A stretch of DNA of 49,935 bases from Pseudomonadota bacterium (GTDB taxonomy: Bacteria; Pseudomonadota; Gammaproteobacteria; Burkholderiales; Burkholderiaceae_C), in NCBI GenBank assembly GCA_018241185.1, contig JAFEEH010000238.1, forward strand, positions 1 through 49,935, read 5' to 3'. Below, piece by piece: positions 20,283 through 28,406 of the stretch. The notes beneath the pieces are model-generated. The model ran no database searches and had not been told where the DNA came from. It saw only the letters and a list, made by a program, of their open reading frames with translations. The stretch's first letter is position 1. The number at the start of each line of letters is the position of its first letter. The translations under genes were made by a program, and so were the position numbers.

Positions 20283-20317
20283 GCGACAGGACGGCGGGCC
20301 GCGACCTTCCGATGCTG

Positions 20318-20360
20318 CCCTGCCCCGGCCGCCCCGCGCTGGCGCGGTGGCTGGGCAGGG
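20318..20360. terminator. GC-rich hairpin between convergent phnW and GMC genes
   Basis: Arms CCCTGCCC (20318-20325) and GGGCAGGG (20353-20360) enclose a second GC-rich inner pairing (CCGCG/CGCGG). It lies in the 91-bp gap between converging genes. There is no T-tract on either side, so a Rho-independent terminator is only possible. Confidence 0.4.
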
Positions 20361-20373
20361 TGCCTTCATACGA

Positions 20374-22008
20374 TCATGGCGGCCCGACGCCCGAATGGTG
20401 TGCGGCCCCCAGCACCATGGCAGCCCCTTTCTCCCCGATCACGATCGCCGCCGCGTTGGTGTTGGCCGACGTCATGGTCGGCATGACCGAGGCATCGATC
20501 ACCCGCAGGCCCTGCACGCCCTGCACCCGCAGCGCCGGGTCGACCACGGCGCGGGCGTCGCTGCCCATGCGGCAGGTGCCCACGGGATGGAAGACCGTGC
20601 CGCCCTTCTCGCGCGCGAAGCGCGCCAGGTCCTCGTCGGTCCGCAGCGCGTTGCCGGGCATGTACTCGACCCCGGTGGTCAGGCCGCGGAACACGGGCTG
20701 GTCATAGATTTCGCGCAGGATCTTCAGGCCCTCGACCAGCACGCGGATATCGTGCGGCTCGATGAGGTAGTTCGACACGATGCGCGGCGGCGCGAGCGGG
20801 TCGGCCGAGCGAAGCTCGACGGTGCCGCGAGATTCGGGCCGGCACTGTGCGGCCGAGGCCGAGAAGCCCGAGAACGCGTGCAGTGCATCGCCAGGCTTGT
20901 CGACCGACAGCGGCATGACGTTGAACAGCACGTCGGCCCGTGCGTCCTTGGCCACGGCGCTTCGCACCATGCCCCCCACCTGCCCCGCTCCCACGGTGAG
21001 CGGCCCGCGCTGCTGCAGCAGCCACTGCGCCCCCATGCGCGCCAGGCCGATCGGGCTGCGCACCTGGTCGTTGAGCGACATCTTCTCGCGCAGCTTCACG
21101 ATCACGCGCGCCTGGTAGTGATCCTGCAGGTTGGCGCCCACCTCGGGCGCGTCGAGTTGCACCGGAATGCCGTGGCGGCGCAGCAGCCCGGCCGGGCCGA
21201 CGCCCGAGAGCTGCAGCAGTTGCGGACTCTGCAGCGCGCCTGCCGCCAGCAGCACCTCCGAGTCGACCAGTGCGTGCCGTGGCTGGCCATCCTCGATCCA
21301 CTCGACACCGCGTGCGCGGCCCTGCTCGATGCGCACCCGGGTCACGTGCACGCCGGTGCGCACCGTGAGGTTGGGCCGCTGCATCACCGGGCGCAGAAAG
21401 GCCGTGGCTGCATCGCAGCGCCAATGGCCGCGCAACGTGAGCTGGTAGGTGCCCAGGCCCTCGTCCTGCGCGCCGTTGAAGTCGTCGCTCGCCGGATAGC
21501 CGGCCTGCGCACCGGCCTCCAGCCAGGCCTCGCAGTAGGGATGGTCGTTGCGCAGGTCCGAAACGCCCAGTTCGCCGGAGCCGCCGTGATAGGTGTTCTC
21601 GCCGCCGGCGTAGCACTCCGACTTCCTGAACAGGGGCAGCAGTTCGCGGTAGCTCCAGCCGCTGGCGCCGGCCGCGGCCCAGTCGTCGAAGTCGGCCCGC
21701 TGCCCGCGGATATAGATCAGGCCGTTGATCGCGCTCGATCCGCCCAGCACGCGTCCGCGCGGCCACACGATGCTGCGGTGGCCGGTCTCGGCCTGTGGCT
21801 CGACCTCGAACTGCCAGGAGAAGCGCCGGTCGTAGATCGAGCGAAAGTAGCCCACCGGCAGGCGCAGCCAGAAGTGCCGGTCGGCACCGCCCGCCTCGAG
21901 CAGCAGCACACGGCGCTTCGGGTCGGCACTGAGGCGATTGGCCAGCACGCAACCTGCCGAGCCCGCACCGACGATGATGAAGTCGTACGCACCTTCTCCG
22001 GCGGTCAT
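20374..22008 (-). CDS. GMC-family FAD oxidoreductase (choline-dehydrogenase-like)
   Basis: A 544-residue flavoprotein. The ATG at 22008 is preferred over one 30 nt upstream because AAGGGGAG directly precedes it on the minus strand and the FAD motif GAGSAG then falls at residues 14-19. GRVLGGSSAINGL is the GMC signature 1. The active-site pair is His474 (FHPVGTCRMG) and Asn518 (SANTNAA). No signal peptide. GMC enzymes oxidise primary or secondary alcohols; the substrate cannot be read from the sequence. It is the last gene of an operon with a NitT/TauT-type ABC importer, so it may oxidise the imported compound. It stands 64 nt downstream of the binding-protein gene. Confidence 0.9.
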   Translation of the reverse strand: MTAGEGAYDFIIVGAGSAGCVLANRLSADPKRRVLLLEAGGADRHFWLRLPVGYFRSIYDRRFSWQFEVEPQAETGHRSIVWPRGRVLGGSSAINGLIYIRGQRADFDDWAAAGASGWSYRELLPLFRKSECYAGGENTYHGGSGELGVSDLRNDHPYCEAWLEAGAQAGYPASDDFNGAQDEGLGTYQLTLRGHWRCDAATAFLRPVMQRPNLTVRTGVHVTRVRIEQGRARGVEWIEDGQPRHALVDSEVLLAAGALQSPQLLQLSGVGPAGLLRRHGIPVQLDAPEVGANLQDHYQARVIVKLREKMSLNDQVRSPIGLARMGAQWLLQQRGPLTVGAGQVGGMVRSAVAKDARADVLFNVMPLSVDKPGDALHAFSGFSASAAQCRPESRGTVELRSADPLAPPRIVSNYLIEPHDIRVLVEGLKILREIYDQPVFRGLTTGVEYMPGNALRTDEDLARFAREKGGTVFHPVGTCRMGSDARAVVDPALRVQGVQGLRVIDASVMPTMTSANTNAAAIVIGEKGAAMVLGAAHHSGVGPP

Positions 22009-22072
22009 TCCGCTCCCCTTGCGTCGCCGGTCGCGCACACGATGAAAGCAGCGGTGGCGCCCAGCCCGGCGC

Positions 22073-23077
22073 TCACGCCTTGACCAGTCCCGTGAACAGC
22101 GCCGGATCGAAGTACTGCTGCGCCTTCAGTGCATTCGGGATGTTGGCGCTCTGCACGAAGAAGTCCGTCACCTGCTGCAGCCACTGCGCCACCGTACCGT
22201 CGGCGTACTTGGCGCGCCATTCGGCTGCGGAGTAGTACTTCGAGGCCTTGAACTGTTCCTTGAACTCGGCCAGCGGCACTTCCTTGTACTGGGTCTTCTG
22301 CAACTGTTCGGCCGCTGCGTCGGGGTTGGCCACGATCTGCTCGTTGGCGGGCAGCCAGCCGGCGATGAGCTTGCCCAGGACGGCCTTGTTCTTTTCGTAG
22401 TAGTCGTTGCGCGCGGCCCACCCGCCCACGATGGCGGCCTGCGGGAAGAAGGCCGAAGCATCGACGATCTTGCGCGCGCCGGGCAGCTTGCTGCGCACCA
22501 CCGAGTCGAAGGGCGCCCACAACGCCACCGCCGGCACCGCGCCGGAGATCAGCGACGTCACGGTCTCGGACATGCGCTGGTTGACCAGGCGCACGTCCTT
22601 CGCCGGGTCCAGGCCCGCGGAACGCAGCGCACGGTCGAGGAACACGTGCGCAGTGGTGCCCGTGGTGGTCGAGATCTGCTTGCCCTTGAGGTCGGCGATG
22701 CTCTTCACGCCGGAGTCCTCGCGCACCCACAGCTGCGCCGTGGCGTACTCGACATCGTTGATGAGGAAGACCTTGCCCTGCCCGCGCGCCGGGAAATTGG
22801 ACAGCACCGCGCCCGTGGCCAGCACGTCCAGGCTGCCACCGATCATGGCCTGGAAGAGCTCCAGTCCGGTGGTGAACAGCACTGGTTCCAGGTCCAGGCC
22901 CTGCTTCGCGAAGCTGCCGCTCTGCAGGCCCAGCCACATCTGCCCATCCACCGCCGGCGTGTGCAGGTAGCCCACCTTGACCTTGGTGCGCGACTGCGCG
23001 AAGGCGGGCAGCCCCAGTCCCGACACGGCGGACGCCGCGACGGCGGTACGGATGAAATCTCTGCGCTGCAAGGCCAT
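22073..23077 (-). CDS. NitT/TauT-family ABC transporter substrate-binding protein
   Basis: A 334-residue periplasmic protein with a possible Tat-type signal (RRDFI at residues 5-9, hydrophobic stretch, AFA before Gln28). The mature part begins KVKVGYLHTPAVDGQMWLGL and contains DLKGKQISTTTGTT, as in aliphatic sulfonate, taurine and nitrate binding proteins. The ligand is unknown; neighbouring genes (GMC oxidoreductase and, divergently, an enolase-superfamily enzyme) argue against a simple sulfonate scavenging role, since no sulfonate monooxygenase is present. Third gene of the minus-strand operon after the permease and ATPase. Confidence 0.88.
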   Translation of the reverse strand: MALQRRDFIRTAVAASAVSGLGLPAFAQSRTKVKVGYLHTPAVDGQMWLGLQSGSFAKQGLDLEPVLFTTGLELFQAMIGGSLDVLATGAVLSNFPARGQGKVFLINDVEYATAQLWVREDSGVKSIADLKGKQISTTTGTTAHVFLDRALRSAGLDPAKDVRLVNQRMSETVTSLISGAVPAVALWAPFDSVVRSKLPGARKIVDASAFFPQAAIVGGWAARNDYYEKNKAVLGKLIAGWLPANEQIVANPDAAAEQLQKTQYKEVPLAEFKEQFKASKYYSAAEWRAKYADGTVAQWLQQVTDFFVQSANIPNALKAQQYFDPALFTGLVKA

Positions 23078-23122
23078 GGTGTCTCCTGTTGGAAGAAGTG
23101 GAAAAAGGGAACGGAACGACGC

Positions 23123-23947
23123 TCAGTCCGACAGGCGCACGCCCTGGCGCGCCTGCGCCGCGTACTCCTGCATCACCAGCTCGCGGATCTGCGCGCGCAG
23201 TTCGACGAAGCGCGGATCCTCGTGCACGTTCTCGCCGCGCGGGTAGCCGAAAGGCACGTCGATCACGGTGCGGATGCGCGCCGGCCGCGCCGTCACCACC
23301 ACGATGCGCGACGACAGGTAGATCGCCTCCTCGACCGAGTGGGTGATCAGCATCACCGTCTTGCCTTCGGTCTGCAGCACCTCGAGCAGCAGGTCCTGCA
23401 TGGCGCTGCGGGTCTGTGCGTCGAGCGCGCCGAAGGGCTCGTCCATCAGCAGGAACTGAGGCCGCACCGCATAGGCGCGAGCGATCGCCAGGCGCTGGCG
23501 CATGCCACCCGACAGGTGCTTGGGGAAGTGGCCGGCGAAGTCCTTCAGGCCCATGAGGCCCATGTAGCGCTCGACGATGGCCGCGTGCTCGGCCTTGGGC
23601 ACCTTGTTGCCCGCGAGCTTGAGGCCGAAGGCGATGTTCTGTCGCACCGTGAGCCAGGGAAAGACGCCGTACTCCTGGAAGATCACGCCACGGTCGGGGC
23701 CCGGGCCCTTCACGGGCTGCCCGTCGAGCAGCACCTGTCCACCGGTGGGCTGCACGAAGCCGCCGAGGATGTTCATCAGCGTGGTCTTGCCGCAGCCCGA
23801 AGGGCCGATGATCGACACGAACTCGCCCTGGCGGATGTCCAGCGACACGCCGTCGAGGACACGCATCGGCCCCTGCGCAGTGGGGAACTCGACCGACACG
23901 TCGCTGAAGGCGACGCGCACCGGTGCTTCAATGGCCGGCGTGCTCAT
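23123..23947 (-). CDS. NitT/TauT-family ABC transporter ATP-binding protein
   Basis: A 274-residue ATPase with Walker A GPSGCGKTT, signature LSGGMRQR, Walker B FLLMDEPFGALD and THSVEEA switch. FQEYGVFPWLTV in the Q-loop is typical of SsuB/TauB-like subunits. The start overlaps the permease stop by 4 nt. Together with its neighbours it forms a complete three-component importer. Length and motif spacing are ordinary. Confidence 0.93.
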   Translation of the reverse strand: MSTPAIEAPVRVAFSDVSVEFPTAQGPMRVLDGVSLDIRQGEFVSIIGPSGCGKTTLMNILGGFVQPTGGQVLLDGQPVKGPGPDRGVIFQEYGVFPWLTVRQNIAFGLKLAGNKVPKAEHAAIVERYMGLMGLKDFAGHFPKHLSGGMRQRLAIARAYAVRPQFLLMDEPFGALDAQTRSAMQDLLLEVLQTEGKTVMLITHSVEEAIYLSSRIVVVTARPARIRTVIDVPFGYPRGENVHEDPRFVELRAQIRELVMQEYAAQARQGVRLSD

Positions 23948-24711
23948 GCCAAGCGGTCCTGCCAGGCCACCAGGCGCCGGCTCACGGCGCGCAGCACCAG
24001 GTCCATCGTCAGCGCGATGAAGCCGATGCAGATGATGCCCACGTAGATGATGTCGAGCTGGAAGAAGGCCGAAGCGTTCTGGATCAACGCGCCCAGCCCC
24101 TGCTGTGCGGCGATGAGCTCCGACGCCACCAGCGTGGCCCACGCCACACCGAGCGCGACACGGATTGCCGTCAGGATGTGCGGCACCGTCAGCGGCACGA
24201 TCACCTTGGCGAAGATCTCGAAATCGTTCGCGCCCAGTGTGCGTGCGACGCGCACGAAGATCGGGCTGATCTGCGCGATGCCCTCGTACATCACGATCAC
24301 GCCGGCGAAGAAGGACGCGTAGAACAGGATCACCGTCTTGGCCGCCTCGCCGATGCCGAAGTACACGATCACCAGCGGGATCAGCGCGATGGGCGGCAGC
24401 GCGCGGAAGAAGTTGATGACGGGGTCGATGAAGCTGCGCAGCCCTCGGTACCAGCCCAGGCAGAAGCCCACCGGCACCGCCAGCAGCGTGCCCAGCGCGA
24501 CCCCGATGAAGACGCGTTGCGTGGACATCCAGATGTCCATCGGCAGGCGGTCGCGCATGAGCTCGACGAACTTGGCGGCCACCTGGTGCGGCGCCGGCAC
24601 CAGCGCCGGGTTGACGAGCCCGCTGGCCCGCACCGCGTACCACAGCAGCAGCAACAGCACCCAGGGGGCGAGGATGAGGGCGGCGCGCACTGGCACCGGG
24701 CGATGGCGCAT
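23944..24711 (-). CDS. NitT/TauT-family ABC transporter permease
   Basis: A 255-residue inner-membrane protein with about six hydrophobic segments and the EAA-type loop ARTLGANDFEIFAKVIVPL that docks to the ATPase. RALPPIALIPLVIVYFGIG is typical of SsuC/TauC permeases. It is the first gene of the minus-strand operon (permease, ATPase, binding protein, GMC oxidoreductase). Its promoter must lie in the 111-bp gap shared with the divergent GntR gene, which holds the palindrome at 24786-24803. Confidence 0.92.
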   Translation of the reverse strand: MRHRPVPVRAALILAPWVLLLLLWYAVRASGLVNPALVPAPHQVAAKFVELMRDRLPMDIWMSTQRVFIGVALGTLLAVPVGFCLGWYRGLRSFIDPVINFFRALPPIALIPLVIVYFGIGEAAKTVILFYASFFAGVIVMYEGIAQISPIFVRVARTLGANDFEIFAKVIVPLTVPHILTAIRVALGVAWATLVASELIAAQQGLGALIQNASAFFQLDIIYVGIICIGFIALTMDLVLRAVSRRLVAWQDRLA

Positions 24712-24785
24712 CGGATGGGTCTCCTGGCAGGCCCCGGGGCGGCTCGCGGCCGCGCCCGGCTCTGCTATATTGGCTCGAACTCAAT

Positions 24786-24803
24786 TGGTCGTCCTATAGA
24801 CCA
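24786..24803. promoter_or_regulatory. Candidate GntR operator between divergent operons
   Basis: TGGTC (24786-24790), 8 nt, then GACCA (24799-24803). An inner near-palindrome GTCCTATAGAC lies at 24791-24801. It lies 20 bp upstream of the GntR start and about 75 bp from the permease start, so the encoded regulator could control both directions. No binding data; the half sites are short. Confidence 0.5.
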
Positions 24804-24822
24804 TACCTTTGATTGTTCTGCC

Positions 24823-25578
24823 ATGGCAAGTGCTTCTAACCCTGAGAGCGCTCCTGCGGCCCGCTTTTCGGACAGCCCGATCCCGCGCTACCTGCAGGTG
24901 GCCGACGTGCTGCGTCAGCGCATCGCGCGCGGCACCTGGCCGCAAGGCCACCGCCTGCCCTCGCTCGAGGCGCTGATGGCCGAGTTCGGCGTTGCGCGCG
25001 TCACGCTGCGCCAGGCCATCGAACTGCTGGCGCGCGACGGACTGGTGTCTCCGCAGCAGGGCCGCGGCACCTTCGTCACCGGCCGGCCGACCAACGAGCG
25101 GTGGCTCAGCGTGGTCACGACCCTCGACGAGCTGGCGCGCATGTACCGCGACACCGAGCCCCAGATCGTGACCATCAGCGAGTCCACCGATGCGCCCGCC
25201 CTGCGGCCCGACGAAGGCACGCCGGCGGAGCGCTATGTCTACATGCGCCGCGTGCATTCGCGCGATGGTCACCCCTACTGCGTGATCCACATCCACATCG
25301 ACGAGCGCGTGTTCCGCAAGGCGCCGAAGCGCTTTCGCGAGGAGACCATCATCCCGGTGCTGATCTCGCTGAAGGGACTGACCATCGCCCGCGCCCACCA
25401 AGTGCTGACCATCGGCACCGCCGACATGGAGGTGGCGCGCCTGATCGGCATTCCGGTCAACTCGCCAGTGGCGGAGGTGCGCCGCGTCTTCCACGACGAG
25501 GCCGGGCGTGTCATCTATGTGGCCGAGGTCACCTACCGCGGCGACGCCATCCACGTCGAGATGAACCTCAAGCCATGA
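24823..25578 (+). CDS. GntR-family regulator, HutC/UTRA type
   Basis: A 251-residue regulator. I start it at the ATG at 24823 because the winged helix then begins near residue 20 (SPIPRYLQVADVLRQRI); the frame is open upstream but that part lies antisense to the transporter genes. RLPSLEALMAEFGVARVTLR is the helix-turn-helix, and the C-terminal half (about residues 95-250) is a UTRA ligand-binding domain with RRVHSRDGHPYCVIHIHID. Divergent from the ABC transporter operon and overlapping the downstream enolase-superfamily gene by 4 nt (ATGA), it most likely controls both. The effector is probably the imported compound or its product. Confidence 0.92.
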   Translation: MASASNPESAPAARFSDSPIPRYLQVADVLRQRIARGTWPQGHRLPSLEALMAEFGVARVTLRQAIELLARDGLVSPQQGRGTFVTGRPTNERWLSVVTTLDELARMYRDTEPQIVTISESTDAPALRPDEGTPAERYVYMRRVHSRDGHPYCVIHIHIDERVFRKAPKRFREETIIPVLISLKGLTIARAHQVLTIGTADMEVARLIGIPVNSPVAEVRRVFHDEAGRVIYVAEVTYRGDAIHVEMNLKP

Positions 25579-26738
25579 ACCCGCCTGCCCTGCCTGCCCT
25601 GCCTGCCACGCCCCTGGCCATCGTGCGCATCGACGCGCACGTGTTCCGCTACCCGGTCAAGGTGCCGGTGCGCACCTCCTTCGGCACCATGCACGACCGG
25701 CCGGCCCTCTTCGTGCGTGTGGAAGACAGCGACGGCGCGTTCGGCTGGGGCGAGGTGTGGTGCAACTTCCCCGGCTGCGGTGCCGAGCACCGCGCACGCC
25801 TGGTCGACACCGTGCTCACCCCGCTGCTGCTGGACCGGCGCTTCGACGGGCCGGTGGCCGCCTGGACGCACCTGACGCAGCGCACCGCCGTGCTGGCCAT
25901 CCAGTCGGGCGAGCCCGGCCCCATCGCTCAGGCCATCGCAGGCATCGACCTGGCGCTGTGGGACCTCGCCGCACGCCGTGCCGGCCAGCCGCTGTGGCGC
26001 CACCTGGGCGGCTCGCGCAGCCGCGTGCCCGTGTACGCGAGCGGCATCAATCCCGACGCGCCCGAGCAGATGGCCCTGCGCTGCCAGTCCCAGGGGTATC
26101 GGGCCTTCAAGCTCAAGATCGGCTTTGGCGAGGCGCGTGACCTGGCCAACCTCGACGCCATGCGCCGGGCCCTGGGCGACGCGACGCCGCTGATGGCCGA
26201 TGCGAACCAGGGCTGGTCGCTGGACGAGGCCCGGCGCATGGCGCCGCGCCTGGCGCCCTACGGCCTGCAGTGGCTCGAGGAGCCGCTGCGCGCCGATCGC
26301 CCCTGGTCCGAATGGCAGGCCCTGCAGGCCGAGACCGCCATCCCCCTCGCCGCCGGCGAGAACATCGCGGGCGACGCGGCCTTCGACGCGGCACTGCACG
26401 CCCAGGTGCTGTCGGTGTTGCAGCCCGACGCGGCCAAGTGGGGAGGCATTTCGGCGAACTGGCCGGTGATCCATCGCGCGCACGCCGCCGGGCTGCGCTA
26501 CTGCCCGCACTACCTGGGCGCCGGCGTGGGGCTGCTCGCCTCCGGCCATTTGATGGCGGCCGCCGGAGGCGACGGCCTGCTCGAGGTCGACGCCAACGAG
26601 AACCCGCTGCGCACGGCCCTGGCGCCCGCGCTCGCGCACATCGACGGCGCAGGCTGCATCGACCTCGGCGAGGCGCCGGGCATCGACGTGGTGCCCGATC
26701 CGGCGCAGATCGCCGAGGCGGTGCGGCAGGCGGCCTGA
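25575..26738 (+). CDS. Enolase-superfamily enzyme, mandelate racemase/muconate lactonizing type
   Basis: A 387-residue protein. The (beta/alpha)7-beta barrel residues are readable: Lys179-x-Lys181 (FKLKIGF), metal ligands Asp209 (MADANQGW), Glu235 (LEEPL) and Glu262 (AGENIAG), then Asp285 (QPDAAKWGG) and His312 (CPHYLG) as the His-Asp dyad of mandelate-racemase-like members. These enzymes abstract a proton next to a carboxylate, giving epimerisation or dehydration; many are sugar-acid dehydratases. Substrate unknown. The start overlaps the GntR stop (ATGA), so regulator and enzyme are co-translated. The N-terminal PALPALPA tract is low in complexity; another start a few codons in is possible. 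Confidence 0.9.
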   Translation: MNPPALPALPATPLAIVRIDAHVFRYPVKVPVRTSFGTMHDRPALFVRVEDSDGAFGWGEVWCNFPGCGAEHRARLVDTVLTPLLLDRRFDGPVAAWTHLTQRTAVLAIQSGEPGPIAQAIAGIDLALWDLAARRAGQPLWRHLGGSRSRVPVYASGINPDAPEQMALRCQSQGYRAFKLKIGFGEARDLANLDAMRRALGDATPLMADANQGWSLDEARRMAPRLAPYGLQWLEEPLRADRPWSEWQALQAETAIPLAAGENIAGDAAFDAALHAQVLSVLQPDAAKWGGISANWPVIHRAHAAGLRYCPHYLGAGVGLLASGHLMAAAGGDGLLEVDANENPLRTALAPALAHIDGAGCIDLGEAPGIDVVPDPAQIAEAVRQAA

Positions 26739-26773
26739 AGCGCGGCCACACCCCGCCGCCCATCGCGCCAGGC

Positions 26774-26803
26774 TTGACATGCAGTTTCCAAGGAAACTAA
26801 ACT
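26774..26803 (+). promoter_or_regulatory. Predicted promoter of the MarR-DUF1398 operon
   Basis: TTGACA (26774-26779), an 18-nt spacer, then TAAACT (26798-26803). The spacer is almost filled by the first of two palindromes, so a bound repressor would block the polymerase. The expected start site is near 26810, leaving almost no leader before the ATG at 26811. Confidence 0.65.
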
Positions 26804-26818
26804 GGTTTCCATGGAAAC
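26783..26818. promoter_or_regulatory. Tandem MarR operators (two GTTTCC-NN-GGAAAC palindromes)
   Basis: Site 1 is AGTTTCCAAGGAAACT (26783-26798); site 2 is GTTTCCATGGAAAC (26805-26818). Both have perfect GTTTCC/GGAAAC arms with a 2-nt centre. Their centres are 21 bp apart, two helical turns, so two dimers would sit on the same DNA face. Location and symmetry point to autoregulation by the adjacent MarR protein. Confidence 0.8.
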
Positions 26819-26836
26819 AAAACCTGCACGACCGGC

Positions 26837-27298
26837 ATGAGCGCGCCGGCCTCGGCATCGGCGCTGGACAGCCACCTCGGCTTCTGGATGCGCCTGCTGT
26901 CCAACCACATTTCGGAGCGGTTTCGGCATGAGGTCGAGGCGCACGGCGTCTCGGTCACCGAGTGGGTGGCGCTGCGCACGCTCTTCGACGGGCGGGTGGG
27001 CACGCATCAGACGCTGATCGACGCGCTGGGCATGACCAAGGGCGCGGCCTCCAAGGTGGTGTCGCGCCTCGAGGAGAAGGGCCTGGCCGAGCGCCGCGGC
27101 GCCGGCGGCGATAGACGCGCCCAGCAACTCGCACTCACGGCCGCCGGTCGGCGGCTCGTGCCCCGGCTGGCCGCGTTGGCCGATGGCAACGACGCCCATT
27201 TCTTCGACGTGCTGCCCGCGGCGCAGCGCGACGCCCTGCTCACCACGCTCAAGCAACTCGTCCAGGCCCACGGCCTGAAGGACGTGCCGCTCGACTGA
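26837..27298 (+). CDS. MarR-family regulator with tandem operators
   Basis: A 153-residue winged-helix protein. The helix-turn-helix is QTLIDALGMTKGAASKVVSR followed by the wing RRGAGGDRRAQQLALT. No ribosome site precedes the ATG; instead a 9-codon frame starting at 26811 ends in an ATGA overlap with it, so coupling is possible. It is followed after 25 nt by a DUF1398 gene, which is probably in the same transcript. It likely represses its own promoter through the two palindromes at 26783-26818. The inducer is unknown. Confidence 0.9.
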   Translation: MSAPASASALDSHLGFWMRLLSNHISERFRHEVEAHGVSVTEWVALRTLFDGRVGTHQTLIDALGMTKGAASKVVSRLEEKGLAERRGAGGDRRAQQLALTAAGRRLVPRLAALADGNDAHFFDVLPAAQRDALLTTLKQLVQAHGLKDVPLD

Positions 27299-27323
27299 CG
27301 CCTGCTTTCCACGGACGCCCAGC

Positions 27324-27719
27324 ATGAACCCCGACATCGAAGCCGTCATCCGCCACGCCGCCGAAGCCTCCAACGCCGGCCGCATTCATTTCGGCGAGGT
27401 CGTCGCCGCGCTGGCGGGGGTCGGTGTCGAGTCCTATGCCGTCGACTACCGTGGGCGGCGCATCACCTACTACCTGCCCGACGGCACGACGCTGACGCTG
27501 GAGCAGCACGCGCCCGACGCCCCGATCGCCGACACCTTCGATACCGAAGCCGTGCGCGCGGCCATCCGCGGCGCACAGCGCGGCGAGGTGATGTACCCGG
27601 CCTTCAAGCGGCTGACGCAGGCGGCCGGCTGCGTGGGGTACACGGTGTGGATCGCCGGTCGCCATGTGACGTACCAGGGCCGGTGCGGCGAGACGCACGT
27701 GGAGCGCTTTCCCGACTGA
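27324..27719 (+). CDS. DUF1398 family protein
   Basis: A 131-residue protein that resembles DUF1398 (the family of Escherichia coli YbcV). Typical stretches are SYAVDYRGRRITYYLPDG and the C-terminal CVGYTVWIAGRHVTYQGRCG. No signal peptide or membrane segment. The biochemical role of the family is unknown to me. It lies 25 nt downstream of the MarR gene and ends before a dispersed repeat element. As the only candidate target besides the regulator itself, it is presumably the output of this small inducible operon. Confidence 0.8.
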   Translation: MNPDIEAVIRHAAEASNAGRIHFGEVVAALAGVGVESYAVDYRGRRITYYLPDGTTLTLEQHAPDAPIADTFDTEAVRAAIRGAQRGEVMYPAFKRLTQAAGCVGYTVWIAGRHVTYQGRCGETHVERFPD

Positions 27720-27746
27720 AGCCGATGCCGGACGGCCCGAAAACGT

Positions 27747-27813
27747 AAAGTGCAATCGGCCCGCAGCGCGCACAGGCCGGGCGCAGCGGCCGAATTCGTC
27801 ACAAACGTGACGA
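27747..27813. repeat. Dispersed 67-bp element, copy 1
   Basis: Begins AAAGTGCAATCGGCC (27747-27761) and ends in the palindrome TCGTCAC-AAAC-GTGACGA (27796-27813). The same element, same length and inverted, lies at 39563-39629, with about 56 of 67 positions identical by eye. This copy is between two converging genes, so it is unlikely to be a promoter element here. Confidence 0.7.
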
Positions 27814-27872
27814 TCTCCTGGTGCCGAACCGGCAGCCCCGTTGCGCGCCGCGAACCTTCGTGAAGCGCATCC

Positions 27873-28406
27873 CTAGGGCTCGATGCGCCAGAACATGTCC
27901 TGGTCCTGCATCGGAAACATCCGCGGGTACCAGGTCGCCAGGTGCCCCGCATCGGCCGCGCGGTCGTACAGCGGGTCGCACACCACCGCCTGGTAGCTCC
28001 AGCTCGCGAAGTCCTTCACCGGAATGGAGGCATCGCGGTTGAGCACGACGAAGGCATGGTCCCAGTGCCCGCGCATGACCGTGAAGTACTCGATCGGGAA
28101 GACCTCGCGCGACTCCAGGTAGCGGAAGGCGATGGCCGACAACTCGCTGCAATTGCCCGTGTTGCTGAGCTCGCCGGCGCGGGCCATCTCGTCGATGTAG
28201 AGCTCCCGGTCGAGCCCGCCTTCGGTTCGCGCGGCCGAGCGCGAGCGGGACTCGACCACGTTGAAGATGCGCGCCACGATCTTCTGGTTGCTCTCGAAGG
28301 GATGGCGGATCCACCCGCCACCGGTGTTGAGGCCCCGGTATCGCACCGTCGATTGCACATGGGCGATGGCGCGCTGGGCGGCCTTCACGTACTCGGAATG
28401 GAGCAT
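27873..28406 (-). CDS. Unrecognised protein with a papain/transglutaminase-like Cys-His-Asp pattern
   Basis: A 177-residue protein starting at 28406, with AGGA a few bases upstream on the minus strand. I do not recognise the family with certainty. Cys86 in NTGNCSELS, His117 in HWDHAFVVLNRD and Asp144 in VVCDPLYDRA have the order and context (helix after Cys, strand around His, strand before Asp) seen in papain-like and transglutaminase-like enzymes and in some secreted bacterial effectors. No signal peptide and no membrane segment. The gene stands alone: 127 bp from the dehydrogenase downstream of its start, and convergent with DUF1398. A peptidase, amidase or injected effector are all possible; none is shown. 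Confidence 0.65.
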   Translation of the reverse strand: MLHSEYVKAAQRAIAHVQSTVRYRGLNTGGGWIRHPFESNQKIVARIFNVVESRSRSAARTEGGLDRELYIDEMARAGELSNTGNCSELSAIAFRYLESREVFPIEYFTVMRGHWDHAFVVLNRDASIPVKDFASWSYQAVVCDPLYDRAADAGHLATWYPRMFPMQDQDMFWRIEP

